A DNA stretch of 64,000 nt. It comes from Caldifarciminota bacterium SM23_42 (lineage in GTDB: Bacteria; Hydrothermota; Tepidihabitantia; SM23-42). This document shows positions 8,174-16,924 of the stretch, piece after piece. The position numbers were made by a program, and so were the translations under genes. Below the pieces are notes generated by a model, which saw only the letters and a program-made list of their open reading frames with translations, made no database searches and had not been told where the DNA came from. The stretch spans positions 1-64,000 of the forward strand of contig LJUJ01000007.1 of NCBI GenBank assembly GCA_001303785.1, written 5' to 3'. Position 1 is the first letter of the stretch. The number at the start of each line of letters is the position of its first letter.

Positions 8174-8759
8174 CGTTCGGAGCAATGATTACGTTCTTAC
8201 TCGCTCCCTTCCCAATGCTGTAGAGTTTTACTCCCTTTATTTCGCTCAATTTGGCTTCGACTATCTGCTGCTCGCGCTTCGTAAGCGGATCGAGAGCCAT
8301 CTCACGTCCAGTCTGTAGTACTATGCGAGCAATTGCCTCAGCTTTCTTCTTCAAGAAATTCGTACGGCGCATGCGATATCCGCTCACATCGACCAATATC
8401 TTCAAATTGGGATGGAAGCGCTTCATAAGCCGAGTTATGATGTATTGCAGTGCCCAGAGTGTTTCACCTTTCTTCCCGATCAATATTGCATCGGCGTGCC
8501 TTGTCTTAATATTCAAATAGAATCCCTTTTCGTCTTTTGTTATGTTGATATTCGGTTTGAATCCGCAACTTTCAAGTATGAACTTGGTGAGCTCGAGCAG
8601 GTGCTGGCGAGGCTCTTTGACTTCCATCTTGATCTTGACATCTTCCGTTTCTTCAGAAATAAGTTCGTATTCTATTTCCTCTTGCCTCACCCTTAATGCC
8701 TTTAATCCGTTCTCGATAGCTTCTTCGAGAGTCTTCCCCGATGCTTCAGCCAGTTTCAT
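8160..8759 (-). CDS. jag: Jag/KhpB-type RNA-binding protein
   Basis: A 199-residue protein with three parts: an N-terminal Jag domain (about 1-50, EASGKTLEEAIENGL), a KH domain whose nucleic-acid loop is IGKKGETL near residue 103, and a C-terminal R3H-like region. Jag/KhpB binds RNA and affects cell growth and division genes in Gram-positives. In typical R3H domains the motif reads R-x3-H; here the matching segment is KREQQIVEAKL, which lacks both the Arg and the His in register. ATGA-type overlap with yidC on one side and overlap with mnmE on the other show coupled translation. Confidence 0.92.
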   Translation of the reverse strand: MKLAEASGKTLEEAIENGLKALRVRQEEIEYELISEETEDVKIKMEVKEPRQHLLELTKFILESCGFKPNINITKDEKGFYLNIKTRHADAILIGKKGETLWALQYIITRLMKRFHPNLKILVDVSGYRMRRTNFLKKKAEAIARIVLQTGREMALDPLTKREQQIVEAKLSEIKGVKLYSIGKGASKNVIIAPNDESK

Positions 8760-10258
8760 TTTAGTCCTCCTCTTTTAACAATAAAATGTTCGACCAGTGT
8801 TAAAATGTTGTATGTAAACCAATAAAGTTGCAGCCCGGAGGGTAGGCTTAGAAATATCCAAACCATTAATATCGGCATGAAAATGACCATCAATCGCTGC
8901 CGTGGATCGATGGTCGTGGTTAGAGATTGGACCAACATCATCACACCCATGCTGATTGGCAAGACATAATACGGATCTTTCGCAGAGAGGTCAGTGATCC
9001 AAAAAATGAAACTAGCCTGTCTGAATTCAATTGAAGTTGTTAGCGTCCTGAACAAAGCGAAGAATATGGGCATTTGAATCAACAAAGGCAAACAGCCTGA
9101 AAATGGATTGACCTTGTAGGTTTTGTAGAGGTGCATCATTTCCTGGTTCAAGCGCTGTGGTTCATCCTTGTATTTCTTCTGAATCTTCTTAAGTTCCGGC
9201 TGAATCATTTGCATTTTCTGCTGAGATGCGATCATCTGTCTCGACAGCGGGAAGAAAACAAGTTTGATCATTATTGCAAAAAGCATAATAGCGAAACCGT
9301 AATTTCTTATGAGCGAATACATGAAATTCAAAATCGCCATGATCACTCTTGAAACAGGACCCCAGAAGCCACCCGAAGCGATCTCTTCGTAACTCTTCCC
9401 GTACTCAGCCAGCTCCTCACGATTCATCGACAGCAGCAACACGGAAATATCGATTTCCGTCATGTTCTGTATCTCCGCCCCGTAGCGATTTTTTGCGCCA
9501 CCCATAAAGTAGCAGCCAAAAGCGGCTTTGTCGGTTTCCGGCTCCTCTGTATCACCCGACAGCTTGTAGAACCGTAGTCTATCAATGTCGGCGTTGTTAT
9601 TTATGGCCAATATAAAATATTTGGTGCGCAAAGCGAACCAGTCAAAATCTCCACGATATTCGAATGTATCCTTGATCTTTTTGGTAACATTCTCGACTTT
9701 TTCATCCTTGATATAGGCGTTGAAATTCCTTAGGTCGTCGGCGCGGTTCTTTGTTTCTGTCACATTCAAACCAGATTTCAGGCTTAATATCTGTGGCGTA
9801 TTTTCCGAGAAGACACGAAGCGAGAAGCCGTAATCTTGATCAAAACGGTAAATCTTCACAATCTGGACTCCATCTTCCGTGCGTTTGAACATAACTGAAT
9901 CACCATCTACCACGAAGTTGAAATCTGCGACTTGGTCAAGGCTATCGTTTGTTCTACTGACGAACATGTATTTGTTAAACGGCACGATGTCGATATCGTG
10001 TTCTCTCAAATACAGCGATTTGACCGAACCTCCGAAACTGGATAGTATGGCTTTGATATGCGGACGGTCGATAACAATCGTGTCCTGCGCAGTCGGCAGG
10101 TATTCCTGTTCAACAACCTGGAGTGGCTCAACTGCAGTATCCTCTGTCGACGTTTCAGCGGCTTCTTGCCGCTCAGCAGGACGGTTCAGCGTCGTCCAGA
10201 TAAACAGAATGCCAATGATAATCAAAAAGGCCAAGGCGATGCGTGCACGATCACTCAT
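8756..10258 (-). CDS. yidC: Membrane protein insertase YidC
   Basis: Inserts and folds inner-membrane proteins, alone or with SecYEG. The 500 residues show a first membrane anchor (ALAFLIIIGILFIW), a large periplasmic beta domain (about 60-310) and the 60KD_IMP core with five membrane helices (GFAIMLFAIMIKLVFFPLSR, and so on). The periplasmic domain is the Gram-negative form. The start at ATG 10258 rather than 10300 is favoured by AAGGA nine bases upstream and by giving a short N-terminus before the first helix. It overlaps yidD by eight bases and jag by four. Confidence 0.96.
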   Translation of the reverse strand: MSDRARIALAFLIIIGILFIWTTLNRPAERQEAAETSTEDTAVEPLQVVEQEYLPTAQDTIVIDRPHIKAILSSFGGSVKSLYLREHDIDIVPFNKYMFVSRTNDSLDQVADFNFVVDGDSVMFKRTEDGVQIVKIYRFDQDYGFSLRVFSENTPQILSLKSGLNVTETKNRADDLRNFNAYIKDEKVENVTKKIKDTFEYRGDFDWFALRTKYFILAINNNADIDRLRFYKLSGDTEEPETDKAAFGCYFMGGAKNRYGAEIQNMTEIDISVLLLSMNREELAEYGKSYEEIASGGFWGPVSRVIMAILNFMYSLIRNYGFAIMLFAIMIKLVFFPLSRQMIASQQKMQMIQPELKKIQKKYKDEPQRLNQEMMHLYKTYKVNPFSGCLPLLIQMPIFFALFRTLTTSIEFRQASFIFWITDLSAKDPYYVLPISMGVMMLVQSLTTTIDPRQRLMVIFMPILMVWIFLSLPSGLQLYWFTYNILTLVEHFIVKRGGLK

Positions 10259-10481
10259 TTTCGTAATTCCTTTTCGGTACGGGATCCCAGCCACCAACAA
10301 AGAACGGATTGCATCTCATGACACGCCATACACTCAAAACCATACCTCTAATAAAACCATGTTCACGAAGCGCCTCGATGGCATAGGTCGAGCATGTTGG
10401 CTCGAAGCGACAGACACGTGGTAACAACTTTCCAATAGTGATTTGGTAAGCCCTGATGATGTGGATCAAAATACAATTCAC
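10251..10481 (-). CDS. yidD: Membrane protein insertion efficiency factor YidD
   Basis: A 76-residue protein with the YidD hallmarks: an amphipathic N-terminus, the CRFEPTCSTYAIEAL cysteine block near residue 24, and the NPFFVGGWDPVP block near 58. YidD sits on the inner face of the membrane near YidC and helps insertion. The gene overlaps the end of rnpA by four bases and the start of yidC by eight, the standard rnpA-yidD-yidC order. Family length is 70-85 residues. Confidence 0.96.
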   Translation of the reverse strand: MNCILIHIIRAYQITIGKLLPRVCRFEPTCSTYAIEALREHGFIRGMVLSVWRVMRCNPFFVGGWDPVPKRNYENE

Positions 10482-10759
10482 CGTCCCCCCTTAAAGTACG
10501 AGATACTCTTCAGGGCTTCATTTAGTGTGATGGATGCTTCAGTACATAGTATGCATCTGATTCCCTTAAAATGCTCTTTATTCATGCGATATGCCTCCCT
10601 TAAAATTCTTCTCGCCCTATTCCGTTTTGCAGCGCAACCAATATTCCTGGAGGCAATAAAACCAGCTCTCTGCTCTTCAGAAGATATGTAGATGAATGTA
10701 ACCTTTCCGTACCTTCTTCTTCGACCGTGCGCGAATACTTGTCTGAGCTCGTTTTTCAA
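10478..10759 (-). CDS. rnpA: Ribonuclease P protein component, start uncertain
   Basis: Protein subunit of RNase P, which trims the 5' ends of tRNA precursors. The RNR signature AAKRNRARRILREAYR is present near residue 43. The first ordinary start codon is TTG 10759, but the frame continues upstream with the conserved RnpA beginning (Leu-Pro-Arg-Ala-Glu-Arg-Leu-Arg) and stays open into the end of rpmH. No ATG, GTG or TTG occurs in that stretch. Translation from TTG 10759 would drop the conserved N-terminus, so a rare start codon or a base error is possible. It overlaps yidD by four bases. Confidence 0.9.
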   Translation of the reverse strand: MKNELRQVFAHGRRRRYGKVTFIYISSEEQRAGFIASRNIGCAAKRNRARRILREAYRMNKEHFKGIRCILCTEASITLNEALKSISYFKGGR

Positions 10760-10824
10760 ACGTAATCTTTCAGCCCGTGGAAGTGTGTGTTTCTTTGTTT
10801 TGCTACCTGCTGACCGTGACTTGA

Positions 10825-10959
10825 TTATACAACGAGCCTCTTTCGTTTCTTTTTCCGTCTCCTCTTAAGAACCTGCTGGCCACCCTTGGTCTTCATACGT
10901 TGACGAAATCCATGTGTCTTTTTCCGCTTTCTGCGACTCGGCTGATAGGTGCGTTTCAT
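10825..10959 (-). CDS. rpmH: Ribosomal protein L34
   Basis: A 44-residue, very basic ribosomal protein of the large subunit, absent from routine ORF lists because of its size. It begins [18 protein letters not shown], the L34 signature, followed by [11 protein letters not shown] and a C-terminal run of Lys and Arg. It heads the rpmH-rnpA-yidD-yidC-jag-mnmE cluster. A consensus promoter ends six bases before the ATG and no ribosome site exists, so the mRNA is probably leaderless. Confidence 0.97.
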   Translation of the reverse strand: MKRTYQPSRRKRKKTHGFRQRMKTKGGQQVLKRRRKKKRKRLVV

Positions 10960-10965
10960 TCAGTT

Positions 10966-10993
10966 ATTATATCTAAAATACGGCGTAAGTCAA
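10966..10993 (-). promoter_or_regulatory. Leaderless promoter of rpmH
   Basis: Minus-strand TTGACT (10993-10988), a 16-base spacer and TATAAT (10971-10966). The ATG of rpmH begins six bases after the -10 box, so transcription should start essentially at the initiation codon. It faces away from the promoter of the HEAT-repeat gene. Confidence 0.85.
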
Positions 10994-11074
10994 CATTTTC
11001 TTGACAAACCGCGGGCAAGTTGCCTAAGGGTAAGACATTGGCCTTCACGCTGTCTGTTTTTTTGTAGAAAATTG

Positions 11075-11102
11075 TTGACTAATTTTAATATATGTCTATA
11101 AT
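11075..11102 (+). promoter_or_regulatory. Leaderless promoter of the HEAT-repeat gene
   Basis: TTGACT (11075-11080), a 16-base AT-rich spacer and TATAAT (11097-11102), then eight bases to ATG 11111. No ribosome site is present between the -10 box and the start codon. Confidence 0.82.
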
Positions 11103-11110
11103 TAGGCAGA

Positions 11111-12649
11111 ATGAAAGCCGAGGTGGACCAAATCATGCAAGGCCTGACCAAAGCGTTCAAGGCTCTGCAAATGTACGGCATGAACCATTCGTCGTTCCGC
11201 AGCTTTTATCTGCCATTCTGCGACAAAATGACTGATTTCTTGAAGAAAAGAAACGAGTTGAATCTGCAAATCGATAAATTCAAGATACTTCACGAAAACC
11301 ACATTGTCTACGAGGAAAGAGAAATGGATCTGAGTATCGCGTTTAAATTGTTCAAAGACGGCATTCGCAGCATCTCATTTATCGGTGGTTTGACGTCTGA
11401 TGAACTACTGTTATTGCTTGACGTGATAAGCCAACCGTCTAAAGATTATGATGTTGCGCTAGGTCTGTGGGAATGCAATTTCTCGCATATCAATTTCTAC
11501 GTGGTCGAGGAAGAAGAGGTTGTGGACTATCGAATTCCCGATGCCCCGGTCGAGTATGTAGATTATGACGAAAAGTTGAAACAACTCATAATGCGTGAAA
11601 AGATCGACATCGACGCGGTCATCATTCCTGACTTGAAGCCTGAAGAGGTAAAACATTTGATGAAGAGTATAACCGACGAAGAGAAAGCTACAATTCTTCC
11701 GCTTGTGGTCAAGACGCTAACTGACTTTCTAAGCACCGAACGTTCGCAGGAAGTTATCGATGGGTTGATCGAGATCCTTGAGAGTTGTGTAAACACAAAA
11801 GATTTTTATAACGCACGACGCATCGCCTACAAGTTGAGGGACTACCCCGAAATTAAATTCATAGATCGCTTTGAGAACGCAACCACTATTATGGGTTTCA
11901 AGGATACGTTGAATGTACCACAGAATGAGTTGTTTAATGAATTTCTGGCGTTCATCGGTTTCTTCGGCACGAAATCAATACCGTATCTCGTCCACCTGAT
12001 GCCGCATACTGAACGAGCTGACCGTCTGACTGCCCTGAGGCAGAGAATTGCGTACATTGCGCAGGACGACCCGGCACCGATAATTGATTTTCTGAAGAAC
12101 GAAGACACGCAATTGATGATTAATGCCATCGCAATAGTCGGCATCATGAAGGCGAGCAAAGCGGTGGAAGCCCTTGAAGCACTGATCGCCCACCCTGATG
12201 AACGGGTAAGGCTCGCGGTGTTAGAATCTTTGGGTAGCCTTAGACAACCAGACCTCGTTGTCAAATTCATGACCGATCCATCCATGGACGCACGTATCAA
12301 AGCCCTGCGCATACTAGGTATGCTAAAATACCCTCAAGTCTATCCGGTGTTGCTCGATAAGATAAAACATAAGAGCTTCCTAGCATTCGATTCTACCGAG
12401 CAGCGCGAGTATTTCAATTATCTCACGGCGAATGCTGACAGTAATCTGGTACGAATTCTGCAAAATCTTTTGTTTAAGCGTAAATGGTTCGGGCGGAAAA
12501 AATATCGTGTGATCAGGCGCTTGGCCGCAATGGCACTGGAACAGATTGGAAGTGAAGAGTCGCTACAGGTACTACGCACTGGTGCACAGAAAAGGAACAA
12601 AGACATACAGGCGGCATGTGAAATAGCACTAAAGGGGAAATCAACATGA
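11111..12649 (+). CDS. HEAT-repeat protein with an N-terminal domain shared with the next gene
   Basis: A 512-residue soluble protein. Residues 1-135 resemble the start of the HD-GYP protein encoded next: both have a helix followed by a short strand pair, 'I.F..G....EL..L.D.I', then HIN(F/V). The region from about 280 to 450 holds HEAT-like helical repeats (MINAIAIVGIMKASKAVEAL, RVRLAVLESLGSLRQPDLV, RIKALRILGMLKYPQVYPVL), which usually form a curved protein-binding scaffold. No signal peptide or enzyme motif is visible. The gene has its own leaderless promoter, and its stop overlaps the next gene's ATG. A signalling or scaffold role paired with the HD-GYP protein is inferred. Confidence 0.7.
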   Translation: MKAEVDQIMQGLTKAFKALQMYGMNHSSFRSFYLPFCDKMTDFLKKRNELNLQIDKFKILHENHIVYEEREMDLSIAFKLFKDGIRSISFIGGLTSDELLLLLDVISQPSKDYDVALGLWECNFSHINFYVVEEEEVVDYRIPDAPVEYVDYDEKLKQLIMREKIDIDAVIIPDLKPEEVKHLMKSITDEEKATILPLVVKTLTDFLSTERSQEVIDGLIEILESCVNTKDFYNARRIAYKLRDYPEIKFIDRFENATTIMGFKDTLNVPQNELFNEFLAFIGFFGTKSIPYLVHLMPHTERADRLTALRQRIAYIAQDDPAPIIDFLKNEDTQLMINAIAIVGIMKASKAVEALEALIAHPDERVRLAVLESLGSLRQPDLVVKFMTDPSMDARIKALRILGMLKYPQVYPVLLDKIKHKSFLAFDSTEQREYFNYLTANADSNLVRILQNLLFKRKWFGRKKYRVIRRLAAMALEQIGSEESLQVLRTGAQKRNKDIQAACEIALKGKST

Positions 12650-14007
12650 CCATATATACTGCCGGCAAAACAGTCGTTGCGTTACTATATCCACTGCTAA
12701 AGGCAGTTCAAGTATACGATATCAAAAATGACGTGGTTATTAACAGCGCAAAAAAGTTCGTTGAGTTTATCGAAGATCTGTTTTCGACCATTTCAAGTCT
12801 TGAATTTGTACGCTACCGTGATTACATATTCTTCAACAAACAAAGGCTGAAGTATGAGATAGACAGCTATGCGAACCTCACCTTTTTGAATAATCAGTTG
12901 AAGAATCTACGTATCAAGTCAATAACTTTTCTCCCCGGGATCAACCAACAAGAACTCATCGATTTCGCCGACATCCTCATAAAAGACAAGGTGACTTTTC
13001 TGAAACATTTTGTACTTAAAAGATATCCGCATATTAATGTACAATTCTTGAAGGCACATGAGGAAGCCGATGAGCTGGCAGAAAACGGTGAGGCCGCGAA
13101 GAAGACCTATTTTAAGGCCTTGAAGGTAACCAAGAATTTGATGCAAAATCTGTGGACCGGCCGACCGGTTGACGTAAAAAGTTCGCGTCGTATTGTTTAT
13201 AGTCTGGTCGACTCGATTTCCCGCGATGAATTTGGAATTCTCGCTCTCACGACCATCAAGAATTTTGATGAGTATACCTTCAACCATTCGTTGAACGTTG
13301 GCATTCTTGCGCTCGCCTTAGGACAGAGAATCGGTCTAGACCGCAAAAGCTTGGCTCGGCTCGGCACCTCGGGTATACTACATGACATCGGCAAAGTCGA
13401 AATTCCCAAGGAGTTGATCAACAAGACCCAGAAATTGACTGATCAGGAATGGGAAACATTGAAATTGCACTCTAATTTCGGAGTGCGTGAAATTCTTAAG
13501 ACTCGAGGCCTCGATGAAATTTCAATGGTCGCTATTGCCGTCGCCTACCAGCACCACTGGAACTTTGATGGCACTGGTTATCCCTTGCGAGAAAAAGACG
13601 AAGAACCAACGCTTTTTGCCCGTATCGTGAGAATATGTGATTCCTATGATGCGATGACCACGGCCCGCGCGTACCAACCTGTCCCGTATTTACCGCATTT
13701 TGCATTGAGGGTCATCTGGTCGAATCAGAACCGGCTCTTCGACCCGGTTCTTTCCAAAGTATTCACTCAGCTCTTGGGTATATATCCAGTGGGTAGTTGT
13801 TTAGAATTGAATACCGGAGAAATCGGATTGGTCATGCGCCAAAATCCAAGCACCATCGACTTGCCCATTGTGAAAATTATCGTTGACAAAAATAAGAAAA
13901 AGGTCGATGGCAAGACTCTTGACCTTGGAATGGAAACGGTAATAAAGATTGTCCGACCAACCTATCCGCAAATACACGGGGTTAATCCAGCTGCCTATTT
14001 TCTGTAG
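12646..14007 (+). CDS. HD-GYP domain phosphohydrolase
   Basis: A 453-residue protein with an uncharacterised N-terminal domain (1-135, shared with the preceding HEAT protein) and a C-terminal HD-GYP domain. The metal motif is HDIGKVEIPKELINK near residue 245, and the second signature is HHWNFDGTGYP near 302, so the cyclic-di-GMP phosphodiesterase residues look intact. HD-GYP proteins degrade c-di-GMP in signalling. A GGGGAAA ribosome site lies before ATG, and the start overlaps the HEAT gene's stop by four bases. A GGDEF partner is not visible in the window. Confidence 0.85.
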   Translation: MTIYTAGKTVVALLYPLLKAVQVYDIKNDVVINSAKKFVEFIEDLFSTISSLEFVRYRDYIFFNKQRLKYEIDSYANLTFLNNQLKNLRIKSITFLPGINQQELIDFADILIKDKVTFLKHFVLKRYPHINVQFLKAHEEADELAENGEAAKKTYFKALKVTKNLMQNLWTGRPVDVKSSRRIVYSLVDSISRDEFGILALTTIKNFDEYTFNHSLNVGILALALGQRIGLDRKSLARLGTSGILHDIGKVEIPKELINKTQKLTDQEWETLKLHSNFGVREILKTRGLDEISMVAIAVAYQHHWNFDGTGYPLREKDEEPTLFARIVRICDSYDAMTTARAYQPVPYLPHFALRVIWSNQNRLFDPVLSKVFTQLLGIYPVGSCLELNTGEIGLVMRQNPSTIDLPIVKIIVDKNKKKVDGKTLDLGMETVIKIVRPTYPQIHGVNPAAYFL

Positions 14008-14034
14008 AACCGATCTACATATTGGTGTGATAAT

Positions 14035-15219
14035 ATGCAAATGAGAAAATTATCGCTGGACAAGAAAGCCACAATAATCGAAGAACTCAAGCGTATCGAC
14101 ATCGACCCCGACGCCTATTCGATATTCATCAACAAAGCCAATCATTTGACGCTGAAGTTTGACAATCTCTCGTGCGCTCAGACACATATTCTCAAACAGA
14201 CGGCGCTCATCTGCGGCGCCGACGCCGCGATACCGAAAACCGCATATAGCGGCGGCCGGGGTAAGAGATTTCCACTCATATTGTTTGCCAATCGGCGCGA
14301 GACAGAAAAGATCGAACAACGATTACGCGAACAACCGTGGATGGATCCCGTACGGGAGGAATTGCGTAAAGCGCTATCAGACAGCGCAAGACCGACGCTC
14401 AGAATTGGCCGAAAAAAAATCGTGTTCAGTCGTACCTACATCATGGGTGTCATTAACCTTACGCCGGACTCATTCTACAGCGGCAGCCGGCATACCGATG
14501 CCGCAATCGTGGAAAGAGTGGTCAGCGACATGACCGCTCAAGGCGCTGATTTTATTGACGTCGGCGCCGAGTCTACCCGCCCCGGAAGCGATCCTGTGAA
14601 TGAAAAAGAGGAAATGCGCAGATTGAGGCGAATCTTACCGCTCGTGATGAAACACACAGATTTGCCGGTATCTGTCGATACCTACAAATCGAGAATCGCA
14701 GCGCTCGCCATCGACAAGGGGGCAGTCATAATAAACGACATATCAGGACTCACCTTCGATAAAAAAATGCCCGAGGTCATTTCACGCAATCGAGCCGGTG
14801 TCGTCATCATGCATATGAAGGGTAAACCCAAGACCATGCAAAGAAATCCGCAATACAATGACCTGATGAGTGAGATTCAGGGATTTCTTGAACAGAGAAT
14901 GGCATATGCGGTTGAATCCGGCATTGATCATGGTCGCATTATATTGGATCCAGGCTTGGGGTTTGGTAAGCGTTTGGAAGATAACTACGTGATTATCAGA
15001 CGTTTGGCAGAATTAGAAAACTTGAACCGTCCGATACTAGTCGGGCACTCCAGGAAGTCATTCATCGGTAAGCCATTCAAGCTCCTACCGGAACAGAGAC
15101 TGGAAGGCAGTCTAGGTGTCGAAGCACTGCTTATCAGAAACGGCGCGTCGATACTTCGGGTACATGATGTACTCGAAGCAAAGAAAGTTGCTGCGTTGAT
15201 CGACCTAATAGAACGATGA
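14035..15219 (+). CDS. folP: Dihydropteroate synthase, long form
   Basis: Joins p-aminobenzoate to hydroxymethyl-dihydropterin pyrophosphate in folate synthesis. Residues about 135-394 are the pterin-binding barrel: MGVINLTPDSFYSG, DVGAESTRPGS, the IINDISG block and LVGHSRKSF. An N-terminal domain of about 130 residues precedes it; this extended form occurs in several anaerobe and candidate-phylum lineages. Its stop overlaps the cdaA ATG by four bases, a common folP-cdaA pairing. A second in-frame ATG at 14041 is an alternative start. Confidence 0.94.
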   Translation: MQMRKLSLDKKATIIEELKRIDIDPDAYSIFINKANHLTLKFDNLSCAQTHILKQTALICGADAAIPKTAYSGGRGKRFPLILFANRRETEKIEQRLREQPWMDPVREELRKALSDSARPTLRIGRKKIVFSRTYIMGVINLTPDSFYSGSRHTDAAIVERVVSDMTAQGADFIDVGAESTRPGSDPVNEKEEMRRLRRILPLVMKHTDLPVSVDTYKSRIAALAIDKGAVIINDISGLTFDKKMPEVISRNRAGVVIMHMKGKPKTMQRNPQYNDLMSEIQGFLEQRMAYAVESGIDHGRIILDPGLGFGKRLEDNYVIIRRLAELENLNRPILVGHSRKSFIGKPFKLLPEQRLEGSLGVEALLIRNGASILRVHDVLEAKKVAALIDLIER

Positions 15220-15971
15220 AGCTTTTCGGTTTTCTATCAGTAAGAGCAATAGACATCATAGACATCATCGTTGTCGCATTTCTGTTGTATGCTTTCTTCA
15301 GATTCATCAAAGGAACAAAAGCGACATCAATACTTGTGGGTCTGCTCCTTTTCTTTCTCATCTCTTTCGTTTCGCGTTGGCTCGACCTGAAGGCGCTATC
15401 CTGGATAATGAATTCAATTTTAGCACTCTGGGTTGTAGCATTCGTAATCGTCTTTCAACCTGAGATAAGAAATGCCTTAGCCCGCATAGGCCGACAAAGA
15501 CCCATAAAATTCTTTCTCAAGCTGGAAGAAGTGGGTGTCATCGACGAAATCATCGACGCCGTGAGGAGGATGTCCGATGACCATATCGGTGCCTTAATCG
15601 TTCTGCAGAAGAATATCGGACTCAAAGATATTATAGATACGGGAGTGAACATCGATGCCCAGGTCAACTCTTCGCTGCTACGGACGATTTTTTTCCCGGA
15701 TACTCCATTGCACGACGGTGCGTGCGTCATTCAAGGTGACAAAATCACGGCGGCAGGTTGTGTGCTGCCTCTCAGCGAAAACCCTGGCCTCGGCATCACC
15801 TATGGTCTACGCCATCGAGCAGCCCTCGGCATGGCGGAACAGAGTGACGCCTTGTGCATTGTAGTATCTGAGGAAACCGGGAACATATCCTTTGCCTATA
15901 GAGGCAAAATTGTCACAAAAGTCGACATCGAGACGCTGAAAAAGTCAATGGAGACAATAATTCAGGAGTGA
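15216..15971 (+). CDS. cdaA: Diadenylate cyclase CdaA (c-di-AMP synthase)
   Basis: Makes cyclic di-AMP from two ATP. The 251 residues begin with three membrane helices (IDIIVVAFLLYAFFRF and two more), followed by the cytoplasmic DAC domain. The two catalytic signatures are present: DGA in LHDGACVI near residue 169 and RHR in YGLRHRAALG near residue 202. Length and layout are typical of CdaA/YbbP. The usual partner cdaR (YbbR domain) and glmM do not follow; sppA does. A c-di-AMP hydrolase gene of the PgpH type lies at 34832-36919. Confidence 0.95.
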   Translation: MKLFGFLSVRAIDIIDIIVVAFLLYAFFRFIKGTKATSILVGLLLFFLISFVSRWLDLKALSWIMNSILALWVVAFVIVFQPEIRNALARIGRQRPIKFFLKLEEVGVIDEIIDAVRRMSDDHIGALIVLQKNIGLKDIIDTGVNIDAQVNSSLLRTIFFPDTPLHDGACVIQGDKITAAGCVLPLSENPGLGITYGLRHRAALGMAEQSDALCIVVSEETGNISFAYRGKIVTKVDIETLKKSMETIIQE

Positions 15972-16084
15972 GGATTCAGTCCGAACCACAATGTCACTAA
16001 CGATAATCAAGCAACACAGTACGATAGAACGATGCGTCAGCAGGGTAGTCATGTTGGTTTATCATAAATCTCGACGGAGGAGGC

Positions 16085-16912
16085 ATGCAATCTAAACATA
16101 TCATCATCATCGCAGTCATCATAGCGGTAGTGATAGTGGGCCTCACGATTGGTTTTGGCCTACGAGGGCAGGCACCAGGCGGCAGTGTTGGAGTCGTCGA
16201 AATAACCAACGTCATCCATTCTTCAAAAAATATTGTCAAGGACATAAAGAACTTTGGTGATTCTCCTTCGATAAAAGCGATCATACTCAGAATCAATTCA
16301 CCAGGAGGCGTCGTTGCCGCGTCACAAGAAATCTACGATATCGTGAAACGGCAAAAGGACAAGAAGCCGATCATTACTTCAATGGAATCTGTAGCCGCTT
16401 CAGGTGCTTATTACATAGCACTGCCCAGCGACGTCATAGTCGCAAATCCAGGAACCGTGACGGGGTCGATTGGCGTGATCATGGAATGGCCAGTGATCGA
16501 GAAACTGCTCCAGAAATTGGGCATCGAATTCGAGGTCATCAAATCAAAAGAGCACAAAGATATCGGTTCCACCTACCGTCGGTTGAGCGAAAAAGAAAGA
16601 CGCCTGATGCAGGAAATGGTTACCGACGTATATGACCAATTCGTCCAGGCGACCGCCGAACATCGTGGTATACCCTTGGATAGTGTATTGAAATTGGCCG
16701 ACGGCCGTGTCGTCACTGGACGTCAGGCGAAGGCCTTGGGTCTCATCGACACGCTAGGTTCCTTCGAAGCGGCCGTCGAGATTGCGGGTGATCTTATTGA
16801 TATCGAAAAACCCCATCTTGTGTACCCGCCTAAGCGACTTAGCTTGATAGACATATTAGTAACACCAATGGAGCATATCACACTACCGAAGTTGTACTTC
16901 CTCTGGCGGTAG
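16085..16912 (+). CDS. sppA: Signal peptide peptidase SppA
   Basis: Membrane-bound serine protease that degrades leftover signal peptides. The short form, 275 residues, has one N-terminal membrane helix and a single S49 domain. The nucleophile Ser is in SVAASGAYYIA near residue 106, the substrate loop is LRINSPGG near residue 70, and the catalytic Lys is in IKSKEHKDIGS near residue 155. A strong GGAGGAGG ribosome site precedes ATG. Confidence 0.94.
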   Translation: MQSKHIIIIAVIIAVVIVGLTIGFGLRGQAPGGSVGVVEITNVIHSSKNIVKDIKNFGDSPSIKAIILRINSPGGVVAASQEIYDIVKRQKDKKPIITSMESVAASGAYYIALPSDVIVANPGTVTGSIGVIMEWPVIEKLLQKLGIEFEVIKSKEHKDIGSTYRRLSEKERRLMQEMVTDVYDQFVQATAEHRGIPLDSVLKLADGRVVTGRQAKALGLIDTLGSFEAAVEIAGDLIDIEKPHLVYPPKRLSLIDILVTPMEHITLPKLYFLWR

Positions 16913-16924
16913 GCATTAACTATT

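Noticed and set aside
10960-11110. Replication origin beside rpmH
   Set aside because: rpmH often lies near oriC, but no dnaA gene and no cluster of DnaA boxes (TTATCCACA-like) is visible; the region is explained by two divergent promoters.
11842-12312. Long antisense reading frame (156 codons) over the HEAT-repeat gene
   Set aside because: The plus-strand frame has HEAT repeats and a promoter; the opposite frame has no motif, promoter or ribosome site, and is a shadow.
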